A stretch of 64,000 bases of DNA from Bursaphelenchus xylophilus. Lineage: Eukaryota; Nematoda; Chromadorea; Rhabditida; Aphelenchoididae. A program made the position numbers and the translations under genes. The notes beneath the pieces were generated by a model, which was not told where the DNA came from, did not search any database, and worked only from the letters and a program-made list of their open reading frames with translations. Shown here piece by piece: positions 43,751-56,200 of this stretch (within the stretch, counting starts at the first letter, position 1; each line of letters begins with the position of its first letter). Location: positions 10,039,501 to 10,103,500 of the forward strand of contig CAJFCV020000005.1 in NCBI GenBank assembly GCA_904066235.2. Reading direction: 5' to 3'.

Positions 43751-44077
43751 TATATAAACGCTTTGTTCCGGTTTTTACAAAAAAAATGTGGTCTATGAGC
43801 TCTTACAGTTTTAACTAGATAATATTAAATTTGTACGGCGTGCAATAAACTCGTCCTTTCTGACAAAACCTCAAAACGAAACCTTATTCAATCAAAGAAC
43901 GGAATCCCCATCCGCTCATCCAAATTCGTTTGACGTGTATAATTGAGCTTTCGCCTAATTTGAATGAAGGTTATCCGCCCGCTTTCCCCCCTCTCGGAAA
44001 TTATTAACGGTCAGGCGAGAATAAATTTGCGCGCCCATCTATCTCCTCTGCTCCCCGTTATAAATAAAAATCACACA

Positions 44078-44380
44078 ATGGATAGCCGTCGGTTCTCGCT
44101 CCCGTCGAATTCGTATGGTCAGTGGTTCTGTGAAGGCCAAGGGAATAGGAATGAATTGGGCAGTGGCTATTCGACGGGGAGGTTTTTACTTTTTTTTGGC
44201 GGTTTGTGTTTGAGCACGGGGTTTGTACGGATTAAGTTCGAAGCTGTTTTAGTATGTTTATGCGTTGGAATGGAGGGTTCAAGTTTGTTGGTACAAAACA
44301 TGGCTCGCCGGACAACAAGTTTGTTTGAGGTTTTCTCCGGCCCGGACTGGTGGAACCCAGGCCCGGGCCGGCCCGGTTAG
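44078..44380 (+). CDS. Possible small ORF (100 codons), doubtful
   Basis: The ATG at 44078 follows a TATA-like TTATAAATA (44059-44067) and CACACA, and the first 40 residues (MDSRRFSLPSNSYGQWF) look protein-like. The 3' part runs into GGCCCGGGCCGG sequence related to the hAT subterminal repeats, so the real 3' end may be spliced or absent. No domain is recognised. It may be the first exon of a gene whose other exons I cannot find. Confidence 0.2.
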   Translation: MDSRRFSLPSNSYGQWFCEGQGNRNELGSGYSTGRFLLFFGGLCLSTGFVRIKFEAVLVCLCVGMEGSSLLVQNMARRTTSLFEVFSGPDWWNPGPGRPG

Positions 44381-44974
44381 TCCCTAGTGTATTGTAATAT
44401 GATATGACAAAAATTGGTATTGGCTAGCTAAGAGCCTTAAACGAATTGAAAGACTATAAATAACCAACAGCTCAACCCACTTTCTGAATCATCGTTTGGA
44501 ACGTTTATAAATAAATTCCCCTTCATTTATTCAATTTTATTACTACATTGACGTTTATGCCCAAGAAGAGCCAATGCTCTAATTTTTTGGTGTTAGGTTC
44601 CTCTTTTGATAAGCCGTTGTCTCCACGCCGAAATTTCATTTTGAAATGTAGAAGTCCATGATAAGACCCAACAAACTCACAGCTTTGCATTCACGGATTC
44701 GAGCAACTGCTTCTTTCACAAATTGCAGCCTTTCATTGCTTTAAGCGTGTTAATCAAAGTCAATTACGAGAGCCTACAAGAAAGAATCGGTAAATGCTCC
44801 TACAGAATTCCCGTTTAAATCTAGATATCAATCAAAATGGCGGTCAAATCCTCTTTACAGGGTAGCGAACGCGCAAAACCGGTCGTTACAAAAGTTTATA
44901 AAGCAAGAAATGTTTTAAGATATATAGTTAGTAAGCCAGTTATAAGAAAATGAATTGTTTTCTGTGCAAAATTA

Positions 44975-45117
44975 GCAGAGATATGGCCTAAAGCTCCGCC
45001 GATCGCGTCGCAGTTCAAATTGAAAAACATTTTGATTTTGCCGGAGTTAAATTAACTTTTCCGGCGGCGATGAGATTTTTGATGCTACAATTTGTTCATT
45101 ACTTTCCCGACAAACTA
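44975..45117. mobile_element. Family-1 MITE, one-ended degraded copy (GAGC subtype)
   Basis: The right end TTCATTACTTTCCCGACAAA is clear and the interior (GCGCGATCGCGT-like and CGGCGGCGATGAGATTTTTG) fits the subtype; the left end has decayed. Confidence 0.6.
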
Positions 45118-46503
45118 AAATTTTGCAATACTTTTGTATTATATTTTCCCAAAAACAGCCACCCCCGTCTCCAATTATATCACTCAATGTTTCAATTCCA
45201 AGTCTAATTACCCACACTCGCATGCCAAAACCGCACAAAGAGATTAATTATTATTCCATTCCCATCCCTCACGGTCATAATATTGTTGATATAATTCGGC
45301 GCTCTTGTTCGTACCGACAATGTTTGTGAACGCAGCGCTCTATTTTTTTTCATGTTGTGGTTGCTTTTGTACACAAGAACTGCATTTTCGAAACTCAAAT
45401 AATGACCGGTGAACGGACGCTTCTACTGAGTCTCCCGAAAGGTTTTTCGTAGTTTAAGGGTTATGGAATTAATTATTGTGGGTGTATACGTATTTTTATT
45501 GAGATTAATTATACGGTGCTTTAATGGAATCGGTTTGCAAGAAAGTCTTTATTTTTTATAAAGTATAGATCCTCCCACATTCACTAACCCCGGAGATTTG
45601 GTCCAAAAATTAGCAAAAGAAACCATTGTTTTGCGATTTTATGCGAGTTCAAAAGTTTAGGCTACAGTAACGGCAAAAAACTGTAGATTTTTTTCTACTG
45701 CGGTAAAATTTTTGGCACCAAAGCTTTTCGAAATGACGATAATTTGTGTCGCCTCGATTCGTCGTTGGATTTTTGAGTGCCTTATTGTTAGTTACTCGAA
45801 ATAGTAAGATTTTAGGCTTGCAGTAACTATGTAGTATTTAGAACTGGCCATAAATATTGTAGGTCTTTGCAAAGTCACCGCCGAGCGTTCGCCGAACGTT
45901 TGCCGTGCAGCTAGCGGATTTGCCAGCCTAGTACGTCTCCTAACAACTCAATTTTTAAAGTTTTTGACTGTCCTAGCCCCCCTATCGATTGAAAAAATTA
46001 TAATATGTATATATTGATTAATTTACGGCCAGTTCAGAATTCGTATTCAAAATTTAAAAAAATTTGAGTGCAGAAAAAACGTTCTTTAGCAGAGACAACC
46101 AAATGTGTTTTTATTGGTGTTGAACTCATTTAAACTCCCTTGCGAACACCGTAGAAATAGGTCATTTCGAAAACGAAACAAGATTCGACTACCTGCCGAT
46201 GGGAGTTGTTTTAACGCGACGCGTTTATTTACATGGAATCGGCGGAGGATCTGCTATAAGATGCCGGTGGAAGCGAATTCCAGATTCCTTTTGTATTTTT
46301 TGTTGGAGTGGTATGCCGCTGATTTAAGTAGATCGAGTTGAGATTTTTTTAAAATTGGAGACTCCCTTGGATGCATTAAGTTTTCTGAAATTTCTCTACG
46401 CGATCAGTCGTGTAAATTAATTGTGTTATGTCGCGCCATTTTGAAGAACCTCACGGTGATTTATATTTTTTTATTTCAGATAGTAGATAGAGCTTAGGTC
46501 AGA

Positions 46504-47385
46504 ATGCGTGGCTTCCATCTCTTCCTCCTTATTTGTGTACTGCGTAAGTTTTTTCTTTTGGCAGGAACGCCACTTGAAAATTTTTTTTGGTTTCCTATTC
46601 GATGCGTTAAAGTCAATTTAACATCTATCTTATATCTCTAAACGTTTTTAATGTCAAATCTTACTAGATGGGCCAAAAGGCGGGGACACCCGGATTGTTT
46701 AGTGGCTCCTTGCGACATCGGTTGAAATCAAATGAAATATCACTAAATTATGTTTGTTTTGTAGAGTTTTCCGACCAAAAAATATTTTTCATGGGATTTT
46801 TTTATTTTTTTATGTCAATTTTGACATTTTTTTGGACGGAATTCTTTCTGTTTCGGGTTGCCGTCCGCACCATGGAGAGCGTGCCTTATGAAAAGGGTAT
46901 TTATTCACTGTTGTTGATGTTGATTGCTTGACCCACCCATTAGTCTGTCGGGAAAATAATGAGCACTCTATCGCATCGAAAATTGCATCGCCGCCAAAAG
47001 ACAACCAGGGCAGCGACATTATGCTCATTATTTTCTTAACATACTGATTGGACTTTTTAAGTCATCAATTTTCCTGCCGTATCCGAGAACATCATCCTCG
47101 AGAAGAGGAAGATAATTGGCTTCGAAAATTTTTATTTACTCCGCATTTACGCGTATTACATTCCTCTTTTCAGTCCTTGCCATCTCCCTGTCCGAATCCA
47201 AAATCCACGCTCGCGATGTAGCAGCGCCTTCAGCCGCGCACGGCATCACGAAACACCAGCCTCACCGTCAAAACAAACGAAAAAACGGCGGTAAAAAAGG
47301 AGGGAAAGGAAAAGGGAAGAAGGCTCGCAAGAACGGCAAAGGCAAGAAGAACCGGAAGGGAAAGAAGCACGGAAACCGGCAGTAG
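46504..47385 (+). CDS. Secreted Lys/Gly-rich peptide (83 aa)
   Basis: Two exons, 46504-46543 and 47174-47385 (252 nt). Joining C|GTAAG to CAG|TC makes a complete signal peptide (MRGFHLFLLICVLLLAISLS), strong support for the model. The mature part starts near ESKIHARDV and ends in a very basic low-complexity region of KK, GK and NG repeats (about 35 residues). It could be a cationic antimicrobial or matrix-binding peptide; no family is recognised. A TTATTTCAG acceptor at 46479 upstream of the start suggests trans-splicing. The intron holds a family-1 MITE. AATAAA lies at about 47460. It is convergent with the next gene, 92 bp away. Confidence 0.7.
46938..47049. mobile_element. Family-1 MITE, copy 26 (GAGC subtype)
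   Basis: ATTAGTCTGTCGGGAAAATA and inverted partner ending TTTTCTTAACATACTGAT. In the intron of the Lys/Gly-rich peptide gene. Confidence 0.8.
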
Positions 47386-47477
47386 ATTGCACTCAATTAT
47401 TTATTAATTATGCCTGCCCCATTACGCATTTATATATACAACAATGTTTTTAATTATCTAATAAATAAAACTAGAAG

Positions 47478-49941
47478 CTATTCCTCGATACGAAGCTGGC
47501 TCAACGCGTCCTCCACGCTGTATTGGAACTCGTGCGGACGCTGGGCGCGCAGGATCTTGACTTGCATTATAACACTTGAGAATTCGATGGCAAAGCGCTG
47601 AAAAATTGTGGGATCAGTAAAGATCTGAAACGTGATTTTGTCTGTCGGGAAAGTAATGAGCACAGTGCCACTGCGCCGATTGTGTCCGTGAAGTGAAAAG
47701 CAACTTGATTTTGCTGCGGCACAATTCATTTTCTTGACGGTAATGCGATTTTCGATGCGACAGAGTGCTCATAACTTTCCCGACAGGCTGGTAGATGACA
47801 TTTTGCGGCCAAGGCGTAACGCTCGGATTTTCGTTAAATTTTGCACACACTTCGGGCATATGCCACATATCAATTCCAGAACGTTTTCGCTCGCGCTTTT
47901 CAGAGGCACCCGAGATATTGAACAATCATTTCGCGGCCGAAAGAGCACGCAAAAGGCGGAGAGTAGTCACAAAAAACTGTTTTTGGCTATGCCGTTGATA
48001 TTGCAGTCTAGAAAATTCATTTCTTTTTTTTTTGTGTAAACATTAGCCTCTACAGTAGAAATGCGCAGGAAGCTTTGTATGCCATAAAAAATAAAAATTT
48101 TCCCCTTTCATTACAACTATTCGCACCATAGTGAGATTCAATAAAAGGCCGGCCAAAATCCCGTTTCCAAAACTCACATCAACTTCTTGATACCACAACA
48201 TCAATTCTGACAGCTTCTCCGTGTGCTTTCCGTTGAATCTCTGGCCAAGACTTTCCATCCACTCTTTCATCACCCGTTCCTTGTAGTCCTCCATATTTTT
48301 GGTTAATTTTCCGTTGTATTCGGCTAAAAATCGGGGAAATTGATTGTGGCTATGAAACAGCTTACCATGTTTCCAAATAGAAATCACCATTAAAACAACC
48401 GTGTCCATAAGGCTGATCCCAATTTGTTTGTACTTCTTGATCAGCCCGCGGTTCCGTTTTCCAAATGGCGCAATTAGTCTAAAAAATGATGAGATTGCTG
48501 ACTATCGTCCGTTCGCGACGTCGCTGAAACTATTCTCGCGACATACACTGTGAAAAAAGAAAAATTTACTGCTGAAATTTCTTGTGCAAATTTATCGAGT
48601 TTGAAAATTTTAACCGGGAGTTTTTCGGCCTGAAAATCAAAGCCGCAAAATGGGTCAGCCCGGAGCCATGCTTGGTAAAAAACAGGATTTTTAGCTCAAT
48701 TTTTCCGGAACTTTGCCCACCTTCTGAACGTGGGAATCTCGTCCGGGTCCAGGAATCCCTCAAGATACCATTGTTTGTCAAGTCGACAAAAATCAGCCCA
48801 ATAGCCGGGCGCGAACACAACTCGATTATCATCCAATTGAGGGCAATAATAAGCCGACAAATAAGCCTCATTCAGAACACGGAATTCGCCAAAGGCATCT
48901 CCAACAACTTTCAGCTGAAATATGGTCAGAAAAATGTTCGACAATATCCGGATTACAACGAATTTAGGGAGATAGGACATACCTGATCATTCCTTGAGAG
49001 CTCCGCAAAAGGCCCAAAATATTTGGTCAGGATATCGATGAGATCGGGAATTGTCACACATTTCAAAGTGATCTTCTCGTGCTTCTTCGGGATAATGAAC
49101 TAAAATCAAACGTTCTGGTATTTCAACGTATTTTGGCATATGAATTCGCTCATATTTTGGCCGCAAAGATCATTAAATATTTTGGCTATGCTAAAGAAAA
49201 AACAATACATACCAAACCGTTGGAGAAATCAGCATCCGGATGTTGACGTTTGACAACCTCCAGCAAGACAGCGTGATACTTTTTGAGGCCATCCATCAGC
49301 CGGACAATTGTTGGGAAGTTGATCCAGTTCGAGTCGGCGTCTCCGTCGCTTGACGGGGACGATGCTGCATCGTCCACTGAAAAAATTGGCGTCAAAAAAC
49401 GAGCTATCAGTCTGTCGGGAAAATAATGTGGATCTGTCGCGGTTTGGAACCGATCGTCATCGCTTTGCGACGGCTAGCCAAGGCTGGAGATTTAATGTGC
49501 GAGGTGAACGACTTTGCTGCGAAAATCCACATTATTTTCCCGACAGACTGATTTGTGATATAAAAAGCTTGAAAAAATGACCATGGTTCCTAAGGAGATT
49601 CACTCACATCTATAGTTGACTCCGGCTTGCTTGCACTTGAGAAATCGGCAGGCTCGGCACTTGCTGCGTTCCGAGCGATCTGTAATTGAAAATTAATGCA
49701 ATTCAGCTCTCTTACCAAACTTAACATCGCAGTCATACTGTCCGTTCGTGCACGAATACTTTTTCTTCTCCAAAATGCAGCGCTTATAAAACAAGGCGCA
49801 AGCGCGGCACACCTGCGCTCCAAAGTTGAAATTTCCCGTCTCCTTCGAGCAAACCGCGCATTCCATGGGCAATTTTTTGGCCACCATCTTTCTCGTGTCC
49901 TCAATGAGGCTTGTAGAGGCAACGTCTGTCGCTTCGGGCAT
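47478..49941 (-). CDS. Nuclear hormone receptor 1 (383 aa)
   Basis: Ligand-type transcription factor of the expanded nematode supplementary group. Exons on the minus strand are 49941-49716, 49679-49608, 49376-49213, 49099-48983, 48914-48721, 48478-48366, 48323-48178 and 47597-47478 (1152 nt, phases consistent). First zinc finger C28, C31, C45, C48 with a divergent P-box region (CRACALFYKR); second finger C64, C71, C83, C86 (exon 2: SKCRACRFLKCKQAG). The ligand-binding domain follows, with FGPFAELSRNDQ, SAYYCPQLDDN and FAPGYWAD stretches shared with the two neighbours. Introns 2 and 7 hold family-1 MITEs, and intron 7 also a family-2 piece. Confidence 0.9.
47638..47791. mobile_element. Family-1 MITE, copy 27 (GAGC subtype)
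   Basis: TGTCTGTCGGGAAAGTAATG and inverted partner ending TAACTTTCCCGACAGGCTG. In the last intron of nuclear receptor 1. Confidence 0.85.
47810..48065. repeat. Family-2 repeat fragment
   Basis: Includes GTAACGCTCGGATTTTCG, CGTTTTCGCTCGCGCTTTTC and GGCGGAGAGTAGTCAC. In the last intron of nuclear receptor 1. Confidence 0.55.
49405..49552. mobile_element. Family-1 MITE, copy 28
   Basis: Well preserved: TATCAGTCTGTCGGGAAAAT and inverted partner ending TTTTCCCGACAGACTGAT. In intron 2 of nuclear receptor 1. Confidence 0.92.
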
Positions 49942-50237
49942 CTAAATTCGAGTTTAGCAAAAGAATTATTGAAAACTGGGACAAAATAAAATCTCTTGGA
50001 TTGGTAACCAAGGTTATTATAATATAACTGCTAAAAAAATCAGTTTATTGTAACACTGGTGGGAGAAATATTCTCTGTATATACAGGGACAGTCAATTAA
50101 AGTGCGAGGCAAAGATTGTGACGATAAAGTTTCGAGAAAATGGAAAAAAATCCAAATTATGAGCTTTGTTGTTGAAACTTGATGTCTTGTAAGTTCGATG
50201 ACTTGTTAAGTACTTTTTATCGAAAATGATGACATAA

Positions 50238-53200
50238 TCACACTTCGTCAGCGATTCTCAGCGCATCTACAAGATGGCTGATGTCGCAATTCACAACGTT
50301 TACGCCGCTATTCCGAAGCACTTTTATTTGCATCGACGTGTTTTTGTACTCAATTCCAATTTCCTAAAAATCAAAAGTTACGGTTTAGTATACTATCAGA
50401 CTGTCGGGAAAATAATGTGAAAAATTTCGCAAGAAAAATCGCATCGCCGTCAGGAAAATAAACTATTGCGTCGCGGAAAAATCAAATTTCTTTTCACTTC
50501 AGTGGCCCGACCAGCGCAGCGACAATGCCCTCATTATTTTCCCAACAAACTGATAAAAATTATAATACGATAAAAGCGATTTTTGAAACTCACATCAAAC
50601 CGCTTGTACAAGATCATAATGCTCGTTAATTTGACGGGCGTTTCCTTTCCAAAGCGGCGATCCAGATGAGCCATCCATTCAGCGGTGACGCTGTCCTTGA
50701 ACTCCTCCATTTCCTTTGAATAGAGGTTCAGGTATTCCGCTGAAACATAGGGGACGTTACAGATGGAGATAAGCGCCGAAATCGCAAACTAGAAAGCTTA
50801 AAAACTCAAGAGGACGGGTTAAATTTACCGTGTTTCCATAAGGACATGTAGATTAGAACAATGGTGTCCACTTTGTCGATCTGCAAGATTTTGAGCTTTT
50901 GAATGATGTCGATGAATTCTCGAGTGAAGGGAAGGACCACGCTGAAAAGAGTTGGCCATAGGTATGAGAGGCGGTATATTATAGCTTGTTTCATAATTTT
51001 TTACGACCGATTTTATTTTTAAAGTATCTTCTTCAGCAAAAAAAAACTATTTTTTTTTTGATTGAAAAAAGTTATTTTTTGCATAGACCCATGCTACAGG
51101 CGAAAAACGTAGCATTTTGCATCCGGGAAGTATCAAAAAATGCAACAAAATGCCTCCCCCTCCAAGTGAAAAAACTTCGTTTTGAAGGGCGCGCCCTTTC
51201 CCTCACAAAAAAACTTGGAGAGGGAGGTAGTAGTATATAAAGGGGGTTTCTGGACCACACGGAGGAGGGCCCCTAGGGCCTGACGACCAACAGTTGATTT
51301 TGAAGTATTTTTATTAAAAACAGACAACATTTTCTAAATTTTAACCCCAATAAAAAAAAAACTGAATTCGAAGCACTTTTTAAAAAATATTAAACATTGC
51401 TAAAATAAAAAAATTTCTACATATCTAAAATAAAAAAGCTCTTAAATTATTATTGGGTTTCTGGACCACACGGAGGAGGGCCCCTAGGGCCTGACGACCA
51501 ACAGTTGATTTATAAGTATTTTTACCAAAAACAGAACACATTTTTAAAAATTTTAACCCTCATAAAAAAAAAACAAAAAAAAACAAAACTTAATTCAAAG
51601 CCCTTTTCACCCAAAATAGTATATATACTTTCTAGGCCACACAGAGGAGGGCCCTTTGGGCCTGACGACCAACAGTTGATTTATAAGGTATTTTTACCAA
51701 AAACAGAAACATTTTCAAAATTTTAACCCCCATAAAAAAAAACTGAATTCGAAGCCCATTTCAGCTAAAATAGTACACTTTTCTAAAAATCTTAAACATT
51801 GCTCAAAATAAAAAAAAAGCTACCTTATAAAAAATTTTCTACATACCTAAAATTGCTAACACAAAATACAAAGAAACAAGTTGTAATAATGGATACGACA
51901 GTCTTAGATAAAACAACAGATAACACAGATCAGCGATTTTTCTTAGTTATCACCTTTTTAAAGCCGCTTCCAGACTTCAATTGGTTCAAAAATTCCACAT
52001 TTTCAGCAGTTAACTTATTTGAATTAGTATTTTTTACATTTTTTACTTTATGAACATTTTTAAAATTTTCTACTTTTTCTTCATTTTTAACTTTTTTTAC
52101 ATTTTCTATATATCTAAAAAATAAAACAATGGTCAACTAATAAAACGATAGTCAACATTTTTAAAAATTCTACATAGTTAACTAATAAAAAGAACAGTCA
52201 ACATTTAAAAAATATTTACCTTACAAAACAATAGTTACATTATATAAAAATAGTATATGAATAAAAAATTCTACATATAAAAAAATAACCAACATTTAAA
52301 AAATAGCCAACAAAAGTAGACATAGATTAACGATTTTTCTTAGTAATAATTTTTTTAAAGCCAGTTCCACATATCAATTCATTCAAAAATTCAATACTTT
52401 CAGCAGTTAATCTATTTGAATCAGTACTTTTTACATTTTTTACTTTTTTAACATTTTTTACTTTTTCTACATTTTCTTCATTTTTAACCTTTGTAACATT
52501 TTCTACATTTTCTTCATTTTTTACTACAGTAACATTTTCTACATTATCACCAAACAGAATCATCCCCATTTATTAAGGAATATTTTTTTCATCAATCCAA
52601 CTATTATTTAAATCTTACAATTACCTTTTAAAACAGTTTTATTATTTTTACTTTTGCTTACTACAGTTTGTTTCTTACATTTACAGCTAATATTACATCC
52701 AAGGTATTAAAGAAAACAAAGAAACTAGAATAATCCAAAATAACAAATATAAAATTACAAACTATTCAAAATAGCGAAATGTACCTATTTATCGAAAAAG
52801 GAATTAGAGGAGGAATTGTAAACGTAGTTGATGAAACAGTATGCTTACAAAATTAACAATGAAATAGAAAAGAAAAAATCATAAGGAGTGAAAAAGTGTA
52901 TAGTAGATGAAATAAAGATAACAGATTATAAAGAATGCTTATTTGAAAACTAATTAAAAAAGATCAATATTTAATACAATCTAAGAAACACCAGATTTAT
53001 ACAATAAAATAAAAACAAAATAGTTATGAATAATGATAGCACACATCAACCACAAAAAAAAAAGTTTCAAATCGGGAAAACTGTTTGCATAACTTTGTTA
53101 GGGTGCCCAAGGGTAGCTCAAATTAAAAATTGGAAACGAGTCGGACTGACCAAAAAATAGTAGATTTGAAAACCTTATTTTAGACATCTTTTGCTACTAA

Positions 53201-56200
53201 ATCATTTCGTAACGAAGCAATTCCCTAAATTCTTTTTTCTATGAGCATAATTAGAGTAGTTTTAGAGAACCATAAGCAACCCTGTGTCATATACTAGCTT
53301 ACTCACTCAAAATTCCAAAAAAACTGATATTTAAGTGACTAAAATAATATTTAAAAATCGGTAAATTTTGACTCAGCTAGGTCCACTATGATCTAAAAAG
53401 ACAATAAGAGCATAATTAGTGGCATTCGCACCAGTTTAGAAGCTGTTCTAAGAACCTTGTTTTAGGTGATATTGGCCATTTTTGAAATTGGCGCAGCGAA
53501 GTTGAAACCAACTCCAAAAGCTCAGTATAGCCTTAGAAAGCCATCTCAATTCACATAGATAGTTTTAAAACTTTGACTTCAGTCATAAACTTTCATTATT
53601 TTTGGTATAAGATCAGGTATGCTACTATAAGGTAAAACTTTTTTCGGCCTGAGAGTTAAAATTTTTGCAATTAATCTCCCTTAACAGGATGTTATGAGAT
53701 AATATAGTTAATTAATTAGACTATTTAACGCTGTCGGACATTAAAAGTTGCCTAAAGTAATATAATCCATAAGGTAAAAAGCTTAAAATCGCATCTACTT
53801 TTTTATTATCAGTCCGATTTGCTTCAAACTTCGCATACTACCTTAGAATACAATATTCTGAAGATCGATGCAATCACTTTCCGTGTTTCGATCGTTTTAG
53901 ACAAGTTATTCGGCCGCAAAGTTTGCAAAAATTCGATTTTCTCCGGCAGTTTGTCGCTAACCTGGTGGCCGAAGAACGACAAAATCCCTTAATTTAAAAA
54001 ATATGGGTCCTTGGCAATGTTTTAATCGAAGGTTCATGTTATTTTGTTCATTACCCACTGCACAGTAAGCTAAAACATTAGAGACCCTTAAAAAACCGAA
54101 TGCCAAAAATCTTGGCATTCTGTTTGTGGTTGATGTGTAGCACAGACTTTAAAAGATTTATACTAGAAAATAAAAACATTAGCCTTTGGACATTACAAAT
54201 TATTAAATAGATAAAAAATCCTACCTTTAAAAAACATATTATACATAACGGTTGACATAGTAGACTAATCTAAAAACAATAATTCAATAGTTTCTTTCTA
54301 CCGTAATGTTTTTTACGTTTTTCATGTTTTTTATGTTTTTCACGTTTTACACGTTTTTACATTTTGTAGCAGTTGTTTACTTTGTTTTATACGTTTTACG
54401 TTTTTAGCAGTTGTTTATTTTTTATACGTTTTACCTTTTTTAGCAGTTGTCTACACAGTTTTAATATTTTTACATTTATAGCTGTTGTTTACATAATTTT
54501 AATATTTTTACGTTTGCAACATTTTTTGCTTTACTTACATTGTCTTATTTTTTGTCATATTTTTTTCATAATTTAGCAATTGTAAGCTTAGTTATATTTT
54601 TGTCATATTTTTGATATATTTTAGCAATTTTAACCTTAGTAATAATTTTTGTCATATTTTATCATATTTTTATATAGTAATATTTTTGTCATAACTTTGT
54701 CATATTTTAGTCATATTTTAACATAGTAATATTTTTGACATAGTGTAGTCATATTTTCATCAAGATCCTTCAATAATCAACAGAGAAACAGCTATGATTC
54801 ATCCTTTCTTTTCGCTTTCCTTTTTCTAAATAATTCTAAAACATTCTAAACAATTCTAAAGTTTTCTTAATGATTCTAAAACGTTCTAAATAATTCTAAA
54901 ACGAGGATAAAAATTGGGGCAGAAGATTGCTGACTGTTATGAAAATGATAAAAATATGACACTATCCCAAGATCCTAAGCATATGACAGAATTATGACCA
55001 AGATATTACTATGTAAAAATATGACAAAAATATGACAAAGTGTAAGAATTGAAAAATTTAGTAAAAACATGATAAGAGTTGCTAAAAACAGCTCGCTAAA
55101 CTGAAAATTAAAAAATATAACAAAAAAAATATGAAAATATAAAGCTAAGCTATACAATTTAAAAAAGCATGTAGAAAATATATTACTGTGCATACAGTTG
55201 CTAAAATCGATAAAAATATGACAATATAAAACAAAAAAATGTTGAAAATTAATTAATATGCTTACAATTGTTAAACAAAGATTATTACTATGTAAAAAAT
55301 GTGACAGAATATGAAAAAATTATAACTAAGCCTACTATGTTAAAAAATATGTTAAAAAATTCAATAAAAACGTTTTTTAAATTTTATTTATGCTCTTTTG
55401 GGTGCCCGCAAACGGACTTTTTTTAAATTTTACAGATTAGTTTTAAATTGTCATAATTTACAACATTTTTAAGTCCTTTCATATTTCTTAAATTTTAGCA
55501 TATGTTTACAACATTTTTTTTTATTTATTTTAGCTTACAGGGGAAGTACTTCAAGTGTGACGCTCAGATTTTCTTTAAAATTTGCACACACGTCGGGTAT
55601 GGACTAAATATCAATTCCTGAAAGTTTTAGCTCGCGCTTTGCGGGCGCCGCCGAGATATCGAACGATTTTTGCCGCCGAGAGAGCACGCTCAACGTGGAG
55701 AGCGGTCAGAGAGAAAACCGTTTTTTGGCCATAACTTTGGCAGTTTCGTGCGGAAAATTTTGATTTTTTGTAGAAACATTATCCTTTACAGTTGAAATAG
55801 GCATGAAACTTTTCGTGCCGAAATTCGGCAAAAAGTCCTAAAATTTCGCCGACTTTCGATCTAAAAATCTCGGTTGTTTCTGCAAAGCGCGAGCTAGGAT
55901 TCCCGCATATATCTTAGAAAAAATTATTCTAAATTTGTGCCAAGTTTCATCAAAATCTGAGCGTCACACTTCAAGTACTTCCCTTGTTAGTTAACGTTTT
56001 TATTGAATTTTTTAACATATTTTTTAACATAGTAGGCTTAGTTATAATTTTTTCATATTCTGTCACATTTTTTACATAGTAATAATCTTTGTTTAACAAT
56101 TGTAAGCATATTAATTAATTTTCAACATTTTTTTGTTTTATATTGTCATATTTTTATCGATTTTAGCAACTGTATGCACAGTAATATATTTTCTACATGC

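Larger units (their letters stand above)
41155..46503. other. Repeat-rich region, mostly without genes
   Basis: Contains family-2 pieces (41880-42165; one copy split by the hAT element, about 42476-43750), the hAT-type element (42776-43628), a weak ORF at 44078-44380 and a one-ended family-1 remnant (44975-45117). The rest (45120-46440) is AT-rich with no supported feature. Confidence 0.5.
51229..55374. repeat. Giant palindrome, left arm
   Basis: Inverted copy of 55993-59035. ORF positions mirror exactly: coordinate sums are 110266 outside and 111367 inside the 1.1-kb insertion, and that difference (1101) equals the insertion plus its 5-bp duplication. Without it the arm is 3045 bp against 3043 bp on the right, and only scattered mismatches were noticed. 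Very AT-rich, with Lys/Asn-coding and T-rich low-complexity tracts. It carries three GC-rich subterminal motifs and two small ORFs. Confidence 0.92.
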
